42,601 bases of DNA from Arenibacter sp. ARW7G5Y1 (GCF_003201775.1 NZ_QJJZ01000027.1:1-42601); one strand, 5' to 3'. Counted from the stretch's first letter, positions 17,713-26,448 are shown. Translations and numbers: made by a program. The notes: generated by a model from the sequence alone, not told the origin.

Positions 17713-17821
17713 ATGATTAGGTAGGAAAAATTATCTGGACGAATTGCGTCTTCCCGCTTTGGTCTTTAGAGGTGCCTAACTAAATGGCATAACGGGAACC
17801 TTTATCTATTTAAACAAAAAA

Positions 17822-17855
17822 AACTCCTTTTTCCAAACAATGGGAAAAAGGAGTT
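17822..17855. terminator. Bidirectional intrinsic terminator between the peptidase gene and carB
   Basis: A perfect 13-bp stem (AACTCCTTTTTCC at 17822-17834 with GGAAAAAGGAGTT at 17843-17855) encloses an 8-nt loop. An A-run precedes it and a T-run follows, so it can end transcripts from both convergent genes. Confidence 0.9.
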
Positions 17856-17902
17856 TTTTTTATCTGGAAAGGATTCACTTCCAGTATCCATAAATCTTGC
17901 AA

Positions 17903-20755
17903 CTATTTGCTCAAGTACATCTTACGCCTGGAATACAGGTTGTAGAATTCATCGTCTTTTAGACTGTCTATAAACAAGATGCTTTCCCCCGTACTCTTCA
18001 TTTCAGGGCCTAAATTCTTATTTACGTTAGGGAATTTATTAAAGGAAAATACAGGTTGCTTTATGGCATAGCCATCCAATTGCGGATTAAAAGTAAAGTC
18101 CTTTACTTTTTTCTCCCCCAACATCACCTTGGTGGCATAATTTACATAAGGCTCTTTGTAAGCCTTGGCAATAAATGGAACCGTTCTGGATGCCCTAGGG
18201 TTAGCCTCTATGATGTATACAATATCATCCTTGATGGCGAACTGAATATTGATCAGTCCTACCGTATTAAGGGCCAAGGCAATTTTTTTGGTATGGTCCT
18301 TTATTTGTTGCATTACAAATTCGCCCAAATTAAAAGGGGGCAGGGTGGCGTTGGAATCCCCGGAGTGTATCCCACATGGTTCTATATGTTCCATAATCCC
18401 GATGATATAAACATCTTCACCATCACAAATGGCATCAGCTTCGGCCTCTATGGCACCATCCAAATAATGATCCAACAACAATTTGTTATTAGGTATTTTC
18501 CTCAGAAGGTCTACAACATGTTCCTCCAATTCTTCCTTGTTGATTACGATTTTCATTCCTTGTCCGCCCAAAACATATGATGGCCTTACTAATAATGGAA
18601 AGTCCAATTCATCTGAAAGCGCCAAAGCCTCATCGGCAGTTTCGGCTACACCAAACTGGGGGAAGGGAATATTGTTTTCGGCCAATAAATTGGAAAAACT
18701 TCCCCTATCCTCAGCCAAATCCAAGGCTTTGAAACTGGTGCCTATTATTTTAATACCGTATTTGTCAAGTTTTTCTGCCAACTTAAGGGCTGTTTGCCCA
18801 CCAAGTTGTACAATAACTCCCTCCGGTTTTTCATGTCTGATAATATCATAGATGTGCTCCCAGAATACCGGCTCAAAATACAACTTGTCCGAAATATCGA
18901 AATCTGTGGAAACGGTTTCGGGATTACAATTGATCATGATGGTCTCATACCCGCATTCCGAAGCGGCCAATACTCCATGTACACAGCAGTAGTCAAATTC
19001 TATACCCTGTCCTATCCGGTTGGGTCCAGAGCCCAAGACCACTATTTTTTTCTTGTCCGTTACAATACTGTCGTTCTCTACATATTTCTTCCCTTCCGGG
19101 GTTTCTATTTCAGCCTCAAAAGTAGAGTAATAATAAGGGGTCATGGCCTTGAACTCGGCGGCACAGGTATCAACCAATTTGTAAACCCTGTTTATATTGA
19201 GGGCAACCCGTTTGTTATATACCTCACTCTCATAGCAATCCAGCATATGGGCAATCTGTCGGTCGGCAAACCCTTTTTGCTTGGCTTCCAAGAGCAGGTC
19301 TTTGGAAAGTGTTTCAATGTTGAAATTGGAAATTTCCTTTTCCAACTGATAAAGTTCTTCGTACTGCTTTAAGAACCACATATCTATTTTAGTGATCTCA
19401 TGGATCCTGCTCAACGGAATTCCCAATTGTATGGCATCATAAATTACAAAGACACGGTCCCAACTTGGGATGGTGAGTTTGCTGATAATCTCGTCGTAAT
19501 TGGTGTACCCCTTACCATCCGCTCCTAGTCCGTTCCTCTTGATCTCCAAAGACTGGGTGGCTTTGTGCAGGGCCTCTTGAAAGGATCGTCCAATGCCCAT
19601 TACTTCTCCAACCGATTTCATCTGGAGTCCCAAAGTTCTATCCGAACCTTCAAACTTATCAAAGTTCCAACGTGGTATTTTTACAATTACATAATCCAGA
19701 GTAGGTTCAAATAAGGCAGAGGTAGATTTTGTAATCTGATTGCTCAACTCATTTAAATTATACCCTATGGCCAATTTAGCGGCAATCTTGGCAATGGGAT
19801 ATCCAGTGGCCTTTGATGCCAATGCCGATGATCTGGAAACCCTGGGATTGATCTCTATGGCAATAATGTCTTCTTTTTCATCTGGACTAACCGCAAACTG
19901 AACGTTGCATCCTCCCGCAAAATCCCCTATACTGCGCATCATTTTAATGGCCATATCCCTCATTCTCTGGAAGGTTCTGTCGGACAGCGTCATCGCAGGT
20001 GCTACGGTAATGGAGTCTCCTGTATGGATTCCCATGGGGTCCATGTTTTCAATGGTACAAATAATGACAACGTTATCATTTTTATCCCTAAGCAGCTCCA
20101 GTTCATATTCCTTCCATCCCATTAGGGCCTTATCGATCATAACCTCATGAATTGGCGAAACTTCCAATCCATGACTAAGAAGTTCGTCAAAATCCTCTGG
20201 TTTGTATACTATGGCAGCTCCGGCACCACCAAGGGTATAGGATGCCCTGATAACCAGGGGAAATCCAAATTCTTGAGCAATTTCCTTGCCTTTTAAAAAG
20301 GAAGTGGCGGTTGCTTGTGGTGCCATACCAACACCAATTTTAAGCATTAATTCGCGAAATTTTTCCCTGTCCTCCGTTATATTTATGGCGTCAATGTCCA
20401 CACCTATGATCTTTACTCCGTAATCTTCCCAAATTCCTTTGGTATCTGCCTCAATACAAAGATTTAATGCTGTTTGCCCCCCCATAGTAGGTAAGACTGC
20501 ATCAATGTTGGGGTGTTTTTCCAAAATCTCCCTAATTGATTTTGTAGTCAATGGTTTTAAGTAAACATGATCGGCCATAGTAGGATCGGTCATGATTGTT
20601 GCCGGGTTACTGTTAATGAGGATCGTTTCTATGCCATCTTCTCTTAAAGATCTCAAGGCCTGTGTACCTGAATAATCAAATTCACACGCTTGACCAATAA
20701 CGATGGGTCCAGAACCAATAATTAAAATTGAGTTTAAATCTTTTCTTTTGGGCAT
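17903..20755 (-). CDS. carB: Carbamoyl-phosphate synthase large subunit, lacking the C-terminal allosteric domain
   Basis: This 950-residue protein makes carbamoyl phosphate from bicarbonate, two ATP and glutamine-derived ammonia, for pyrimidines and arginine. Both ATP-grasp halves are present. The first starts LIIGSGPIVIGQACEFDYSG and the second VLGSGPNRIGQGIEFDYCC (about residue 560), with the paired motifs ASYTLGGAG and PSYVLGGQG. Enzymes such as that of E. coli are about 1070 residues long. This one stops soon after GPEMKSTGE, at the place where the methylglyoxal-synthase-like allosteric domain would begin. UMP and ornithine control through that domain is therefore unlikely. The 950-residue length appears usual for flavobacteria. 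carA is not next to it in this window. Confidence 0.97.
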   Translation of the reverse strand: MPKRKDLNSILIIGSGPIVIGQACEFDYSGTQALRSLREDGIETILINSNPATIMTDPTMADHVYLKPLTTKSIREILEKHPNIDAVLPTMGGQTALNLCIEADTKGIWEDYGVKIIGVDIDAINITEDREKFRELMLKIGVGMAPQATATSFLKGKEIAQEFGFPLVIRASYTLGGAGAAIVYKPEDFDELLSHGLEVSPIHEVMIDKALMGWKEYELELLRDKNDNVVIICTIENMDPMGIHTGDSITVAPAMTLSDRTFQRMRDMAIKMMRSIGDFAGGCNVQFAVSPDEKEDIIAIEINPRVSRSSALASKATGYPIAKIAAKLAIGYNLNELSNQITKSTSALFEPTLDYVIVKIPRWNFDKFEGSDRTLGLQMKSVGEVMGIGRSFQEALHKATQSLEIKRNGLGADGKGYTNYDEIISKLTIPSWDRVFVIYDAIQLGIPLSRIHEITKIDMWFLKQYEELYQLEKEISNFNIETLSKDLLLEAKQKGFADRQIAHMLDCYESEVYNKRVALNINRVYKLVDTCAAEFKAMTPYYYSTFEAEIETPEGKKYVENDSIVTDKKKIVVLGSGPNRIGQGIEFDYCCVHGVLAASECGYETIMINCNPETVSTDFDISDKLYFEPVFWEHIYDIIRHEKPEGVIVQLGGQTALKLAEKLDKYGIKIIGTSFKALDLAEDRGSFSNLLAENNIPFPQFGVAETADEALALSDELDFPLLVRPSYVLGGQGMKIVINKEELEEHVVDLLRKIPNNKLLLDHYLDGAIEAEADAICDGEDVYIIGIMEHIEPCGIHSGDSNATLPPFNLGEFVMQQIKDHTKKIALALNTVGLINIQFAIKDDIVYIIEANPRASRTVPFIAKAYKEPYVNYATKVMLGEKKVKDFTFNPQLDGYAIKQPVFSFNKFPNVNKNLGPEMKSTGESILFIDSLKDDEFYNLYSRRKMYLSK

Positions 20756-20768
20756 TATACTAGTTATT

Positions 20769-20797
20769 TAAATATATGAAAAAAGGGAATTGGACAA
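20769..20797 (-). promoter_or_regulatory. Candidate carB promoter
   Basis: On the minus strand, TTG (complement of 20795-20797) and TATATTTA (complement of 20769-20776) are separated by 18 bp, close to the Bacteroidetes consensus TTG-N19-TAnnTTTG (last base differs). It lies just upstream of the carB ATG at 20755. The TTG is formed by the end of the T-run of the rpmH terminator. Confidence 0.45.
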
Positions 20798-20829
20798 AAA
20801 AAAGGTGCTACTTCGGAAAAAGTAACACC
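20796..20829 (-). terminator. rpmH intrinsic terminator
   Basis: Read on the minus strand, GGTGTTACTT pairs with AAGTAGCACC across a short loop (one G-U pair), followed by eight T residues. It lies 28 bp past the rpmH stop. Confidence 0.85.
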
Positions 20830-20857
20830 TTGTTATTTTAAAAAAACAATTTTATCA

Positions 20858-21019
20858 TTATTTTTTGTGCTTCAGCTCCGAGGATACAGATAGTTTTTTT
20901 CTTCCTTTAGCTCTTCTTCTAGCTAGAACTTTTCTACCATTGGCAGAAGCCATACGTTCCCTAAAACCATGTTTGTTTTTTCTCTTCCTTTTTGATGGTT
21001 GAAATGTTCTTTTGCTCAT
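20858..21019 (-). CDS. rpmH: 50S ribosomal protein L34
   Basis: This 53-residue, very basic protein reads [20 protein letters not shown] at its N-terminus and continues with [20 protein letters not shown], then a tail ending SSELKHKK. It is the L34 family throughout (KRTFQPS, HGFRxRM and GRKVLxRRRxKGR are invariant blocks). L34 is a structural protein of the large ribosomal subunit. The extended C-terminal tail after [10 protein letters not shown] is common in Bacteroidetes. It has its own promoter and terminator and is not linked here to rnpA or dnaA, the classical neighbours, since carB follows it. Confidence 0.97.
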   Translation of the reverse strand: MSKRTFQPSKRKRKNKHGFRERMASANGRKVLARRRAKGRKKLSVSSELKHKK

Positions 21020-21099
21020 CGTAGCGTATTTTTTATAGTATGCTTAAATTTCTTTTGGACAATATTTAATTTTGCTTCATCGACAGCAAAATCCGGCTG

Positions 21100-21129
21100 C
21101 AAATATACAAAGAGTTTTTGCATTGACAA
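21100..21129 (-). promoter_or_regulatory. rpmH promoter (Bacteroidetes sigma-A type)
   Basis: On the minus strand TTG (complement of 21127-21129), 19 bp, then TATATTTG (complement of 21100-21107) exactly fit TTG-N19-TAnnTTTG. The expected start gives a leader of about 75 nt before the rpmH ATG. Confidence 0.8.
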
Positions 21130-21188
21130 ATCTAATTAAAAAAATATTTTTTTTAGGATTGCCCACTATGAGGCCCACTGGATTTTAC

Positions 21189-21196
21189 TACTTTTG
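21189..21196 (+). promoter_or_regulatory. Possible -7 box of the DUF6263 gene
   Basis: TACTTTTG fits TAnnTTTG and lies 29 bp ahead of the ATG at 21226. No TTG occurs at the usual upstream distance, so this rests on the -7 element alone. Confidence 0.4.
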
Positions 21197-21225
21197 CAAC
21201 GGCTTAACCAGTATGACAATTAAAC

Positions 21226-22110
21226 ATGAAGCGCTTTATTTTTTTAATGGTTTGCATCCTATGCAATATGGGTGTTTATGGACAGACCACATTGCAATAT
21301 CATTTAAAAAAGGGAGATGTTTTTAAGGTCAGGCAAGATGCCGTGCAGATTATTACCCAGGAATTGGACGGTGCAACCCATGAAATCACGAATCACATTG
21401 ATGGTATATTGGAATTTAAGGTGCTGGGAGAGGTTGATAATGGTTATGATGTTGCCTTGACATTTAAGGATTTGAACTTAAAAATGACCTCTAGCATACA
21501 AGGGGAATTAATGAATGTACGGGCTAAAGAGGTTAATGATGAGGACATGCAATCCAAAGTGTTCAATACCATATTGAACAATCCGGTGAAAATGGTCTTG
21601 GCAAAGACCGGAAATATATTGAAGGTTCAAGGTGGTGATAGTCTGGTTTCCAAAATGGCAAGGGCTTCTGGCCTGGAAGATGAATTCTCTATCAATATGA
21701 TGAAAAAATCCCTGGAAAATGAGTTCGGGTCTGAAGCCTTGTCCAACAGTTATAAGCAGATGACCTTTATTTATCCAGACAAGAAGGTTAAGGTGAACGA
21801 TAAATGGGAGAATGTCTATAATGGTAAATTAAAGACAACCAATATGTGGACACTTAAAAGTATTGTAGACAATAAAGCTACGATTAGTGGTAAGGCTACG
21901 GTGTTGATGGATGTAACGGATGCCAATACGATAATGAAACTCAGTGGCACGCAGACCACAGCGGTGATGGTAGATGCCCATACCGGTTTTATCATTCATA
22001 TGCTGGTGGAAGGTCTATCTACGGGAACATCCACAATGACACAAATGGGCGGACAAGAAATTCCGACCACTATTAAATCTAAAATTACGTACGAATTAAT
22101 TAATAAGTAA
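21226..22110 (+). CDS. Secreted DUF6263-like protein
   Basis: This is a 294-residue protein with a signal peptide (about 1-19, ending GVYGQ). The mature part is beta-rich with alternating hydrophobic/charged strands. Segments include LQYHLKKGDVFKVRQDA, GNILKVQGGDSLVSKMA, FIYPDKKVKVNDKWEN and VDAHTGFIIHMLVEG. This arrangement, often annotated DUF6263, is widespread in Flavobacteriia and has no known activity. No catalytic motif is evident. It is probably periplasmic or at the outer membrane. The next gene begins 1 bp after its stop, so the pair is almost surely co-translated. Assignment to DUF6263 is from memory of the family's look rather than a search. Confidence 0.65.
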   Translation: MKRFIFLMVCILCNMGVYGQTTLQYHLKKGDVFKVRQDAVQIITQELDGATHEITNHIDGILEFKVLGEVDNGYDVALTFKDLNLKMTSSIQGELMNVRAKEVNDEDMQSKVFNTILNNPVKMVLAKTGNILKVQGGDSLVSKMARASGLEDEFSINMMKKSLENEFGSEALSNSYKQMTFIYPDKKVKVNDKWENVYNGKLKTTNMWTLKSIVDNKATISGKATVLMDVTDANTIMKLSGTQTTAVMVDAHTGFIIHMLVEGLSTGTSTMTQMGGQEIPTTIKSKITYELINK

Positions 22111-22111
22111 T

Positions 22112-22627
22112 ATGTTCAATAAAAATTTAAAACTAGTTATAGCTGCATTAATAATAGCTTATGCCGTATATCAATTTGTAGAAGGTAACATTGGTAATGG
22201 AATTTCCCTATTACTATTTTCCTCCATTTTTATATTCCTTTATTATAGAAATGAGATAATTCTGTTGGCGTTTCTTAAAATGCGCAAGCAAGATTTGGCG
22301 GGTACCAAAAAATGGCTCGATAAAATTAAAAATCCGGATACTGCCCTTACCAAAAAGCAAAATGGCTACTATAATTATTTAAATGGTATCATTTTCTCAC
22401 AGACGAATCTTACCCAGGCCGAAAAATACTTTAAAAAAGCATTAAAATTTGGCTTAAACATGGATTACGATGTGGCAATGGCCAAATTGAGCCTTGCTGG
22501 TATTGCCATGCAAAAACGTAGAAAAAGGGAAGCAACCATGCTATTGAATGAAGCCAAGAAACTGGACAAACAGAATATGCTCGCGGAACAGATCAAGATG
22601 ATGCAGCAACAATTGAAGAAAATCTAA
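22112..22627 (+). CDS. Small membrane protein with TPR-like tail
   Basis: This 171-residue protein has two N-terminal membrane helices (about 7-23 and 29-47). A soluble, mostly helical region follows (about 55-171) with TPR-like spacing: YYNYLNGIIFSQTNLTQAEK, YFKKALKFGL and a final REATMLLNEAKKLDKQN repeat. It likely acts at the inner membrane with the tail in the cytoplasm, perhaps as a scaffold. It starts 1 bp after the DUF6263-like gene, so a joint function is likely. The hydrophobic part resembles DUF2892-type hairpins, but I do not assign a function. Confidence 0.6.
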   Translation: MFNKNLKLVIAALIIAYAVYQFVEGNIGNGISLLLFSSIFIFLYYRNEIILLAFLKMRKQDLAGTKKWLDKIKNPDTALTKKQNGYYNYLNGIIFSQTNLTQAEKYFKKALKFGLNMDYDVAMAKLSLAGIAMQKRRKREATMLLNEAKKLDKQNMLAEQIKMMQQQLKKI

Positions 22628-22675
22628 CTTAGGTTCCGGTTACCCGGTTTGGCATTCTATCCCTGTTAGTGACCT

Positions 22676-24139
22676 CTACAGTAGTGGGGCAAAAAGTCGG
22701 CTAAAGGATTCCTTTAACCTTCTAATTATGTTTCTGTTTTCCCAGCGATCCAAGGTAACTTCTTCACAGTCCTGAAGGTCTAAGTGGAATTGTTTTCGCA
22801 TTTGTTGATTAATCTCCGTATTATATAATAGGGCGTTTATTTCAAAATTCATGGAGAAGCTTCGGTAATCCATATTGGCCGTTCCTACACTGGAAAACAT
22901 ATCATCTATAACCAAGGTCTTGGCATGTATAAACCCTTTCTTATAGCGATATATGGAGATGCCGGAAAGCAGACATTCCTCAATATAGGAGTCCGTGGCA
23001 TATTGGGCCACCGCTGAATCCGATTCGTAAGGCACTATAATTTTTACTTCCACCCCACTTCTCGCCGCTGTGGTCAATGCTGTTAAAATAGCTGAATTGG
23101 GCATAAAATAAGGCGTGGTGATCAATATACTTTCATGAGCAGTGTTGATGGCGCAAAACATGGCTTCCATTATATTGGCCCAATCGCTGTCAGGGCCACT
23201 TGCCGCAATTTGTATTGCTACGGGTTTTTGGGGTTCGGATTTTTGTTTAGGGAGTAGTATTTTCTCTATTTCCATAGTATCCTTGGCCGCAAAATTCCAA
23301 CTAAGGACAAATGAGGACTGTAGGGAACCAACGGCTCCTCCCCTAATGCGTAAATGCGTATCCCTCCAATACCGTTCATTATCAAAGGTGTTGTCGTATT
23401 TCTGATCCAAATTAATGCCTCCAACATATCCAATATTACCATCTATGACCACTATTTTTCTATGGTCCCTATAATTGAGTTTACTGGTAGAGTTGGAGAA
23501 CAGAACAGGCATAAATGGAAAATGCTTCACGCCACTATCCGTAAGCTGTTTTTTGTATACTTTCGAAATACTACTTCCAACATCATCATAAATAAGTCTT
23601 ACGATGATTCCTTCTTGTGCCTTCTTACACAGTATTTCAATAATTTCACTTCCCAAACCTTTGTCGAATAGCACAAAGTATTCCAGATGGATGTGGTGTT
23701 TTGCCTTTTCTAGATCTTGTCTCAGATATTTAAACTTTTCCTCTCCATTTATAAGGATATCAACCTCATTGTCAAAGGTAAGAACGGCCCTTTCGTTATT
23801 CCTCATTAATCGGTATATCTTATAAATACCTTCACCTAAAAAATCCTTTAAATCTTCCCGTTCCGAATTATTGAGACTAAAGCTGTTGCGCCATTTTTTT
23901 AATCGGCCATTGTCCTCGACATATTTTTTTTCAAAAATCTTGTCCTTTCTATAGTCCTGCCCAAAAAAATAATAGACCAGCAGCCCAATAAAAGGTAATG
24001 TTGCCAAAACAAATATATAAGACAAGGTCTTGACCGGATTCCTGTTTTTAAGAACGATCAAGACCGAAAAAATAATGACCAATAAATAATTAATTCCTAA
24101 AAGTACTGGCCAAATATTATCCTTTAGGAAAGTAACCAT
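22676..24139 (-). CDS. cls: Cardiolipin synthase
   Basis: This 487-residue membrane enzyme joins two phosphatidylglycerol molecules into cardiolipin. It has two N-terminal membrane helices (about 10-30 and 38-59) and the two HKD motifs of the phospholipase D superfamily: His226-Lys228-Asp233 in DHRKIVVID and His405-Lys407-Asp412 in IHAKTLVID. The block SSVGTANMDYRSFSMNFEIN after the second motif is characteristic of bacterial Cls. Length agrees with ClsA (about 486). Its start codon overlaps the stop of the lytic transglycosylase gene (TAATG), so translation is coupled. It acts at the inner membrane. Confidence 0.95.
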   Translation of the reverse strand: MVTFLKDNIWPVLLGINYLLVIIFSVLIVLKNRNPVKTLSYIFVLATLPFIGLLVYYFFGQDYRKDKIFEKKYVEDNGRLKKWRNSFSLNNSEREDLKDFLGEGIYKIYRLMRNNERAVLTFDNEVDILINGEEKFKYLRQDLEKAKHHIHLEYFVLFDKGLGSEIIEILCKKAQEGIIVRLIYDDVGSSISKVYKKQLTDSGVKHFPFMPVLFSNSTSKLNYRDHRKIVVIDGNIGYVGGINLDQKYDNTFDNERYWRDTHLRIRGGAVGSLQSSFVLSWNFAAKDTMEIEKILLPKQKSEPQKPVAIQIAASGPDSDWANIMEAMFCAINTAHESILITTPYFMPNSAILTALTTAARSGVEVKIIVPYESDSAVAQYATDSYIEECLLSGISIYRYKKGFIHAKTLVIDDMFSSVGTANMDYRSFSMNFEINALLYNTEINQQMRKQFHLDLQDCEEVTLDRWENRNIIRRLKESFSRLFAPLL

Positions 24140-25095
24140 TACTTGGAAATCTTGTAGTATCCTTTAATGGGGATTTCTATGGTATATTTCTTCTTGGAAG
24201 AATTATTTAAATGTGGCTCCCGCAACCAGGGATTGTGTCTTTTTAAAATTTTGTAGTTGATCTCGTACTGATTTGCAAAATCGGCAAAATTGCGCACTGG
24301 TTCATCAATTTCAACATTGAAGGTTGGAACAGCGGTATACATATCCTCTTTTTCAAGATGAAATCCGTATTTCTCAGGATTGGATAGTATTTCTTTAATG
24401 GCCAATATCCTAAATACATAGCGACCTGTTTCTTCACCCAAAAGGAGATCGTAATAGCCGTCGGCCTTCTGTATCCCCATATATTTTTGGATGCCACCCG
24501 CCCCGGCGTTGTATGCAGCAGCGGCCAAGGTCCAACTGCCAAATTTTTCCTTGGACTTTTTAAGGTATTTACAGGCAACTTCGGTAGATTTTTCAATGTG
24601 GTACCTTTCGTCAACATTGCTGTTGATTTCCAGGCCGTATTCCCTACCTGTGGCACTCATTATCTGCCAAAAGCCTGTGGCTCCTGCAGGTGAAACCACG
24701 TTTTGAAGCCCACTTTCTGCCAAGGCCAAATATTTAAAATCGTCAGGAATTCCATTTTTCGCCAAGATAGGCTCAATGATAGGGAAAAATTTGTTGGCCC
24801 TTTTCATTAATAAGAGGGCGTTGGATTGCCAATAGGTATTCACCAAAAACTCACGGTCTACCCGCTCCATTATTTCTGGATCGTCAAAAGGGACCGGTTC
24901 TCCTGAAAAGTTTAAATCATCCGGTATCTCAATGGCCGTTATCCGATAGCCCGTTTCCTCCCCATCATTTTTTTTTGGCTGGGACTCCTCGACCAGCATG
25001 GCCGTTTCCTTGTACTGGTTTTGCACTGCAAATATCAAGGTGCTGCCTACAAAAAAAACGCCCAAAATCATTAAAATATTCTTTATAACCTTCAT
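24139..25095 (-). CDS. Lytic transglycosylase, MltD-like
   Basis: This is a 318-residue protein with an N-terminal membrane/signal segment (about 7-24). The SLT domain (about 100-230) has the catalytic Glu127 in LALAESGLQN, then SPAGATGFWQIM and AAAYNAGAGGIQKYM, the standard family 1 motifs. A C-terminal LysM-like part (about 270-315, YEINYKILKRHNPWLREP, ending IEIPIKGYYK) probably binds glycan. It cleaves peptidoglycan strands with formation of 1,6-anhydromuramic acid, in the periplasm. It is the upstream partner of cls with a TAATG overlap, coupling wall remodelling and membrane lipid synthesis genes. The signal lacks a clear lipobox, so it may be anchored by the helix. Confidence 0.9.
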   Translation of the reverse strand: MKVIKNILMILGVFFVGSTLIFAVQNQYKETAMLVEESQPKKNDGEETGYRITAIEIPDDLNFSGEPVPFDDPEIMERVDREFLVNTYWQSNALLLMKRANKFFPIIEPILAKNGIPDDFKYLALAESGLQNVVSPAGATGFWQIMSATGREYGLEINSNVDERYHIEKSTEVACKYLKKSKEKFGSWTLAAAAYNAGAGGIQKYMGIQKADGYYDLLLGEETGRYVFRILAIKEILSNPEKYGFHLEKEDMYTAVPTFNVEIDEPVRNFADFANQYEINYKILKRHNPWLREPHLNNSSKKKYTIEIPIKGYYKISK

Positions 25096-25219
25096 ATGTT
25101 CTAATTTTAAATTTCTAAACTTTCCAATACTCCTTGCTACATTGGGTAGATAGGTTCAATTCCTTGGTGGTCCAAGCCGTTTACCTATTTCTACCTCAAA
25201 GATATTAAATACAACTGCC

Positions 25220-25897
25220 TTATTGCAAAATAATTGTGGGTAAGTGTTCATTAAACCATTTTGATCGATGAATTATCATCGTATGGGTCCCATTTTTGAC
25301 CCTAATGCAGTTTTTTATTTTACCTATAGGGAAAACTGGGTCATTTTCACCATGTATATGAACTATATTTTCCGTGTGTTTGGTTTGTTTCCAATTAACT
25401 ATAGCATCTATAGACCAGTCAAGGTAATATTTATCACGGACGGACAAATACTGCTCATAAAGTGCCAAGCGTTTTGGGACGGTTTCCCCAAATGCATATT
25501 TTGCCAATAATTCCATGTTGTTTACCAAGCCGGTTGGCAAGAGTTTATGCACTTTGGTATACTTGGCAAAAATCATTCTTTTGGGCAGTTCCAAATTACT
25601 TTTTACACTTGAAATAATAATGACCTTTGCCACTTTAATGTGCTTTGCCATCTCCTGTACCAGAATGCCGCCAAATGAGACGCCAATAAGAACGGCATCA
25701 TCATGTTTAACAAGGCGGGACATTTTTAAGGCATAGTCCTCCAGACTAATATTCTTATCAGGAACCGTCCAATCCAAAAAATGTTTTTCGAAAGTCTCGC
25801 CAGGCAAGTCTATTTTGTCAAAAATGGATGGATTGGCCGCCATGCCCGGCATGAAATAAACATGTTTTTTATTTTGGAACGTTTGGTTTTCCTGCAT
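25220..25897 (-). CDS. Alpha/beta hydrolase, cytoplasmic
   Basis: This 225-residue protein has no signal peptide. The nucleophile elbow GVSFGG (Ser near residue 74), the acid in HGENDPVFP and the His in NGTHTMIIHRS form the alpha/beta hydrolase triad. The start MQENQTFQNKKHVYFMPGMA contains the usual beta-strand followed by the oxyanion turn. The substrate is unknown; the family includes esterases, lactonases and thioesterases. It lies 124 bp from the transglycosylase on the same strand and could be its upstream operon partner, but the spacing leaves room for separate promoters. Confidence 0.75.
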   Translation of the reverse strand: MQENQTFQNKKHVYFMPGMAANPSIFDKIDLPGETFEKHFLDWTVPDKNISLEDYALKMSRLVKHDDAVLIGVSFGGILVQEMAKHIKVAKVIIISSVKSNLELPKRMIFAKYTKVHKLLPTGLVNNMELLAKYAFGETVPKRLALYEQYLSVRDKYYLDWSIDAIVNWKQTKHTENIVHIHGENDPVFPIGKIKNCIRVKNGTHTMIIHRSKWFNEHLPTIILQ

Positions 25898-26047
25898 ACT
25901 ATATTAATAGGATAATAACTATTTTTTCACTAACTTTGTTTTCTTGGCTTTTTCGTCCCTACTTATGTGTTTATTTAGTTCATGAGCCTAGATTGTAATT
26001 TGAGAACGTTATGATCCAAAATTAGTCATTATTTAAAATCAAACTAT

Positions 26048-26341
26048 ATGAATGAAGTAGAAATTAAGGACAATGGTTTCTTGAGACAATTTGAAGCCAG
26101 GGTTGACGGCCACTTGGCCAAAATTGAGTATTCTTCCCAAGAGCGCAAAGTTTTTTTAACAAAACTTGTTATTCCTGAAGAAATAACAAAGGAGGGTTTT
26201 AAAGAAGAATTCATTAAAAGTGTCTTGAGCCATATTCAGGAACAAAAATTAAGAGTGGTGCCTACCAGCCCTCAAATTGCCGGCTTCTTGAGAAAGAACA
26301 GGCAATACAAAGAAATGTTACCCGTAGGGATAAGAATATAG
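26048..26341 (+). CDS. Small GNAT-like N-acetyltransferase (Acetyltransf_CG/YidJ type)
   Basis: This is a 97-residue cytoplasmic protein. The pattern EIKDNGFLRQFEARVDGHLAK, then VFLTKLVIPEE and LRVVPTSPQIAGFLRKN agrees with the short GNAT family PF14542, where TxVPxxxxG and xVxPxCPFxxxYI are the usual blocks. Here the acetyl-CoA loop (normally RGxGIG) is weak (ITKEGFKEEF) and the Cys of PxCP is Ser, so activity could be altered. Its substrate is unknown. It is monocistronic, with a clear terminator after it. Confidence 0.7.
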   Translation: MNEVEIKDNGFLRQFEARVDGHLAKIEYSSQERKVFLTKLVIPEEITKEGFKEEFIKSVLSHIQEQKLRVVPTSPQIAGFLRKNRQYKEMLPVGIRI

Positions 26342-26349
26342 TGAAAAAC

Positions 26350-26379
26350 AAAAAACCTCTCATAATCGGGAGGTTTTTT
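26350..26379. terminator. Bidirectional terminator after the GNAT gene and mtaB
   Basis: Stem AAAAAACCTC (26350-26359) with GAGGTTTTTT (26370-26379) and a 10-nt loop, followed by T residues on the plus strand and on the minus strand. It lies 9 bp past the GNAT stop and 70 bp past the mtaB stop. Confidence 0.85.
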
Positions 26380-26448
26380 TATTTGTACTGCTTTGTTCGT
26401 TCTTGTGAAGATAGTGTGCTATGATGCAGAAGGCATTTACTTGAATTC

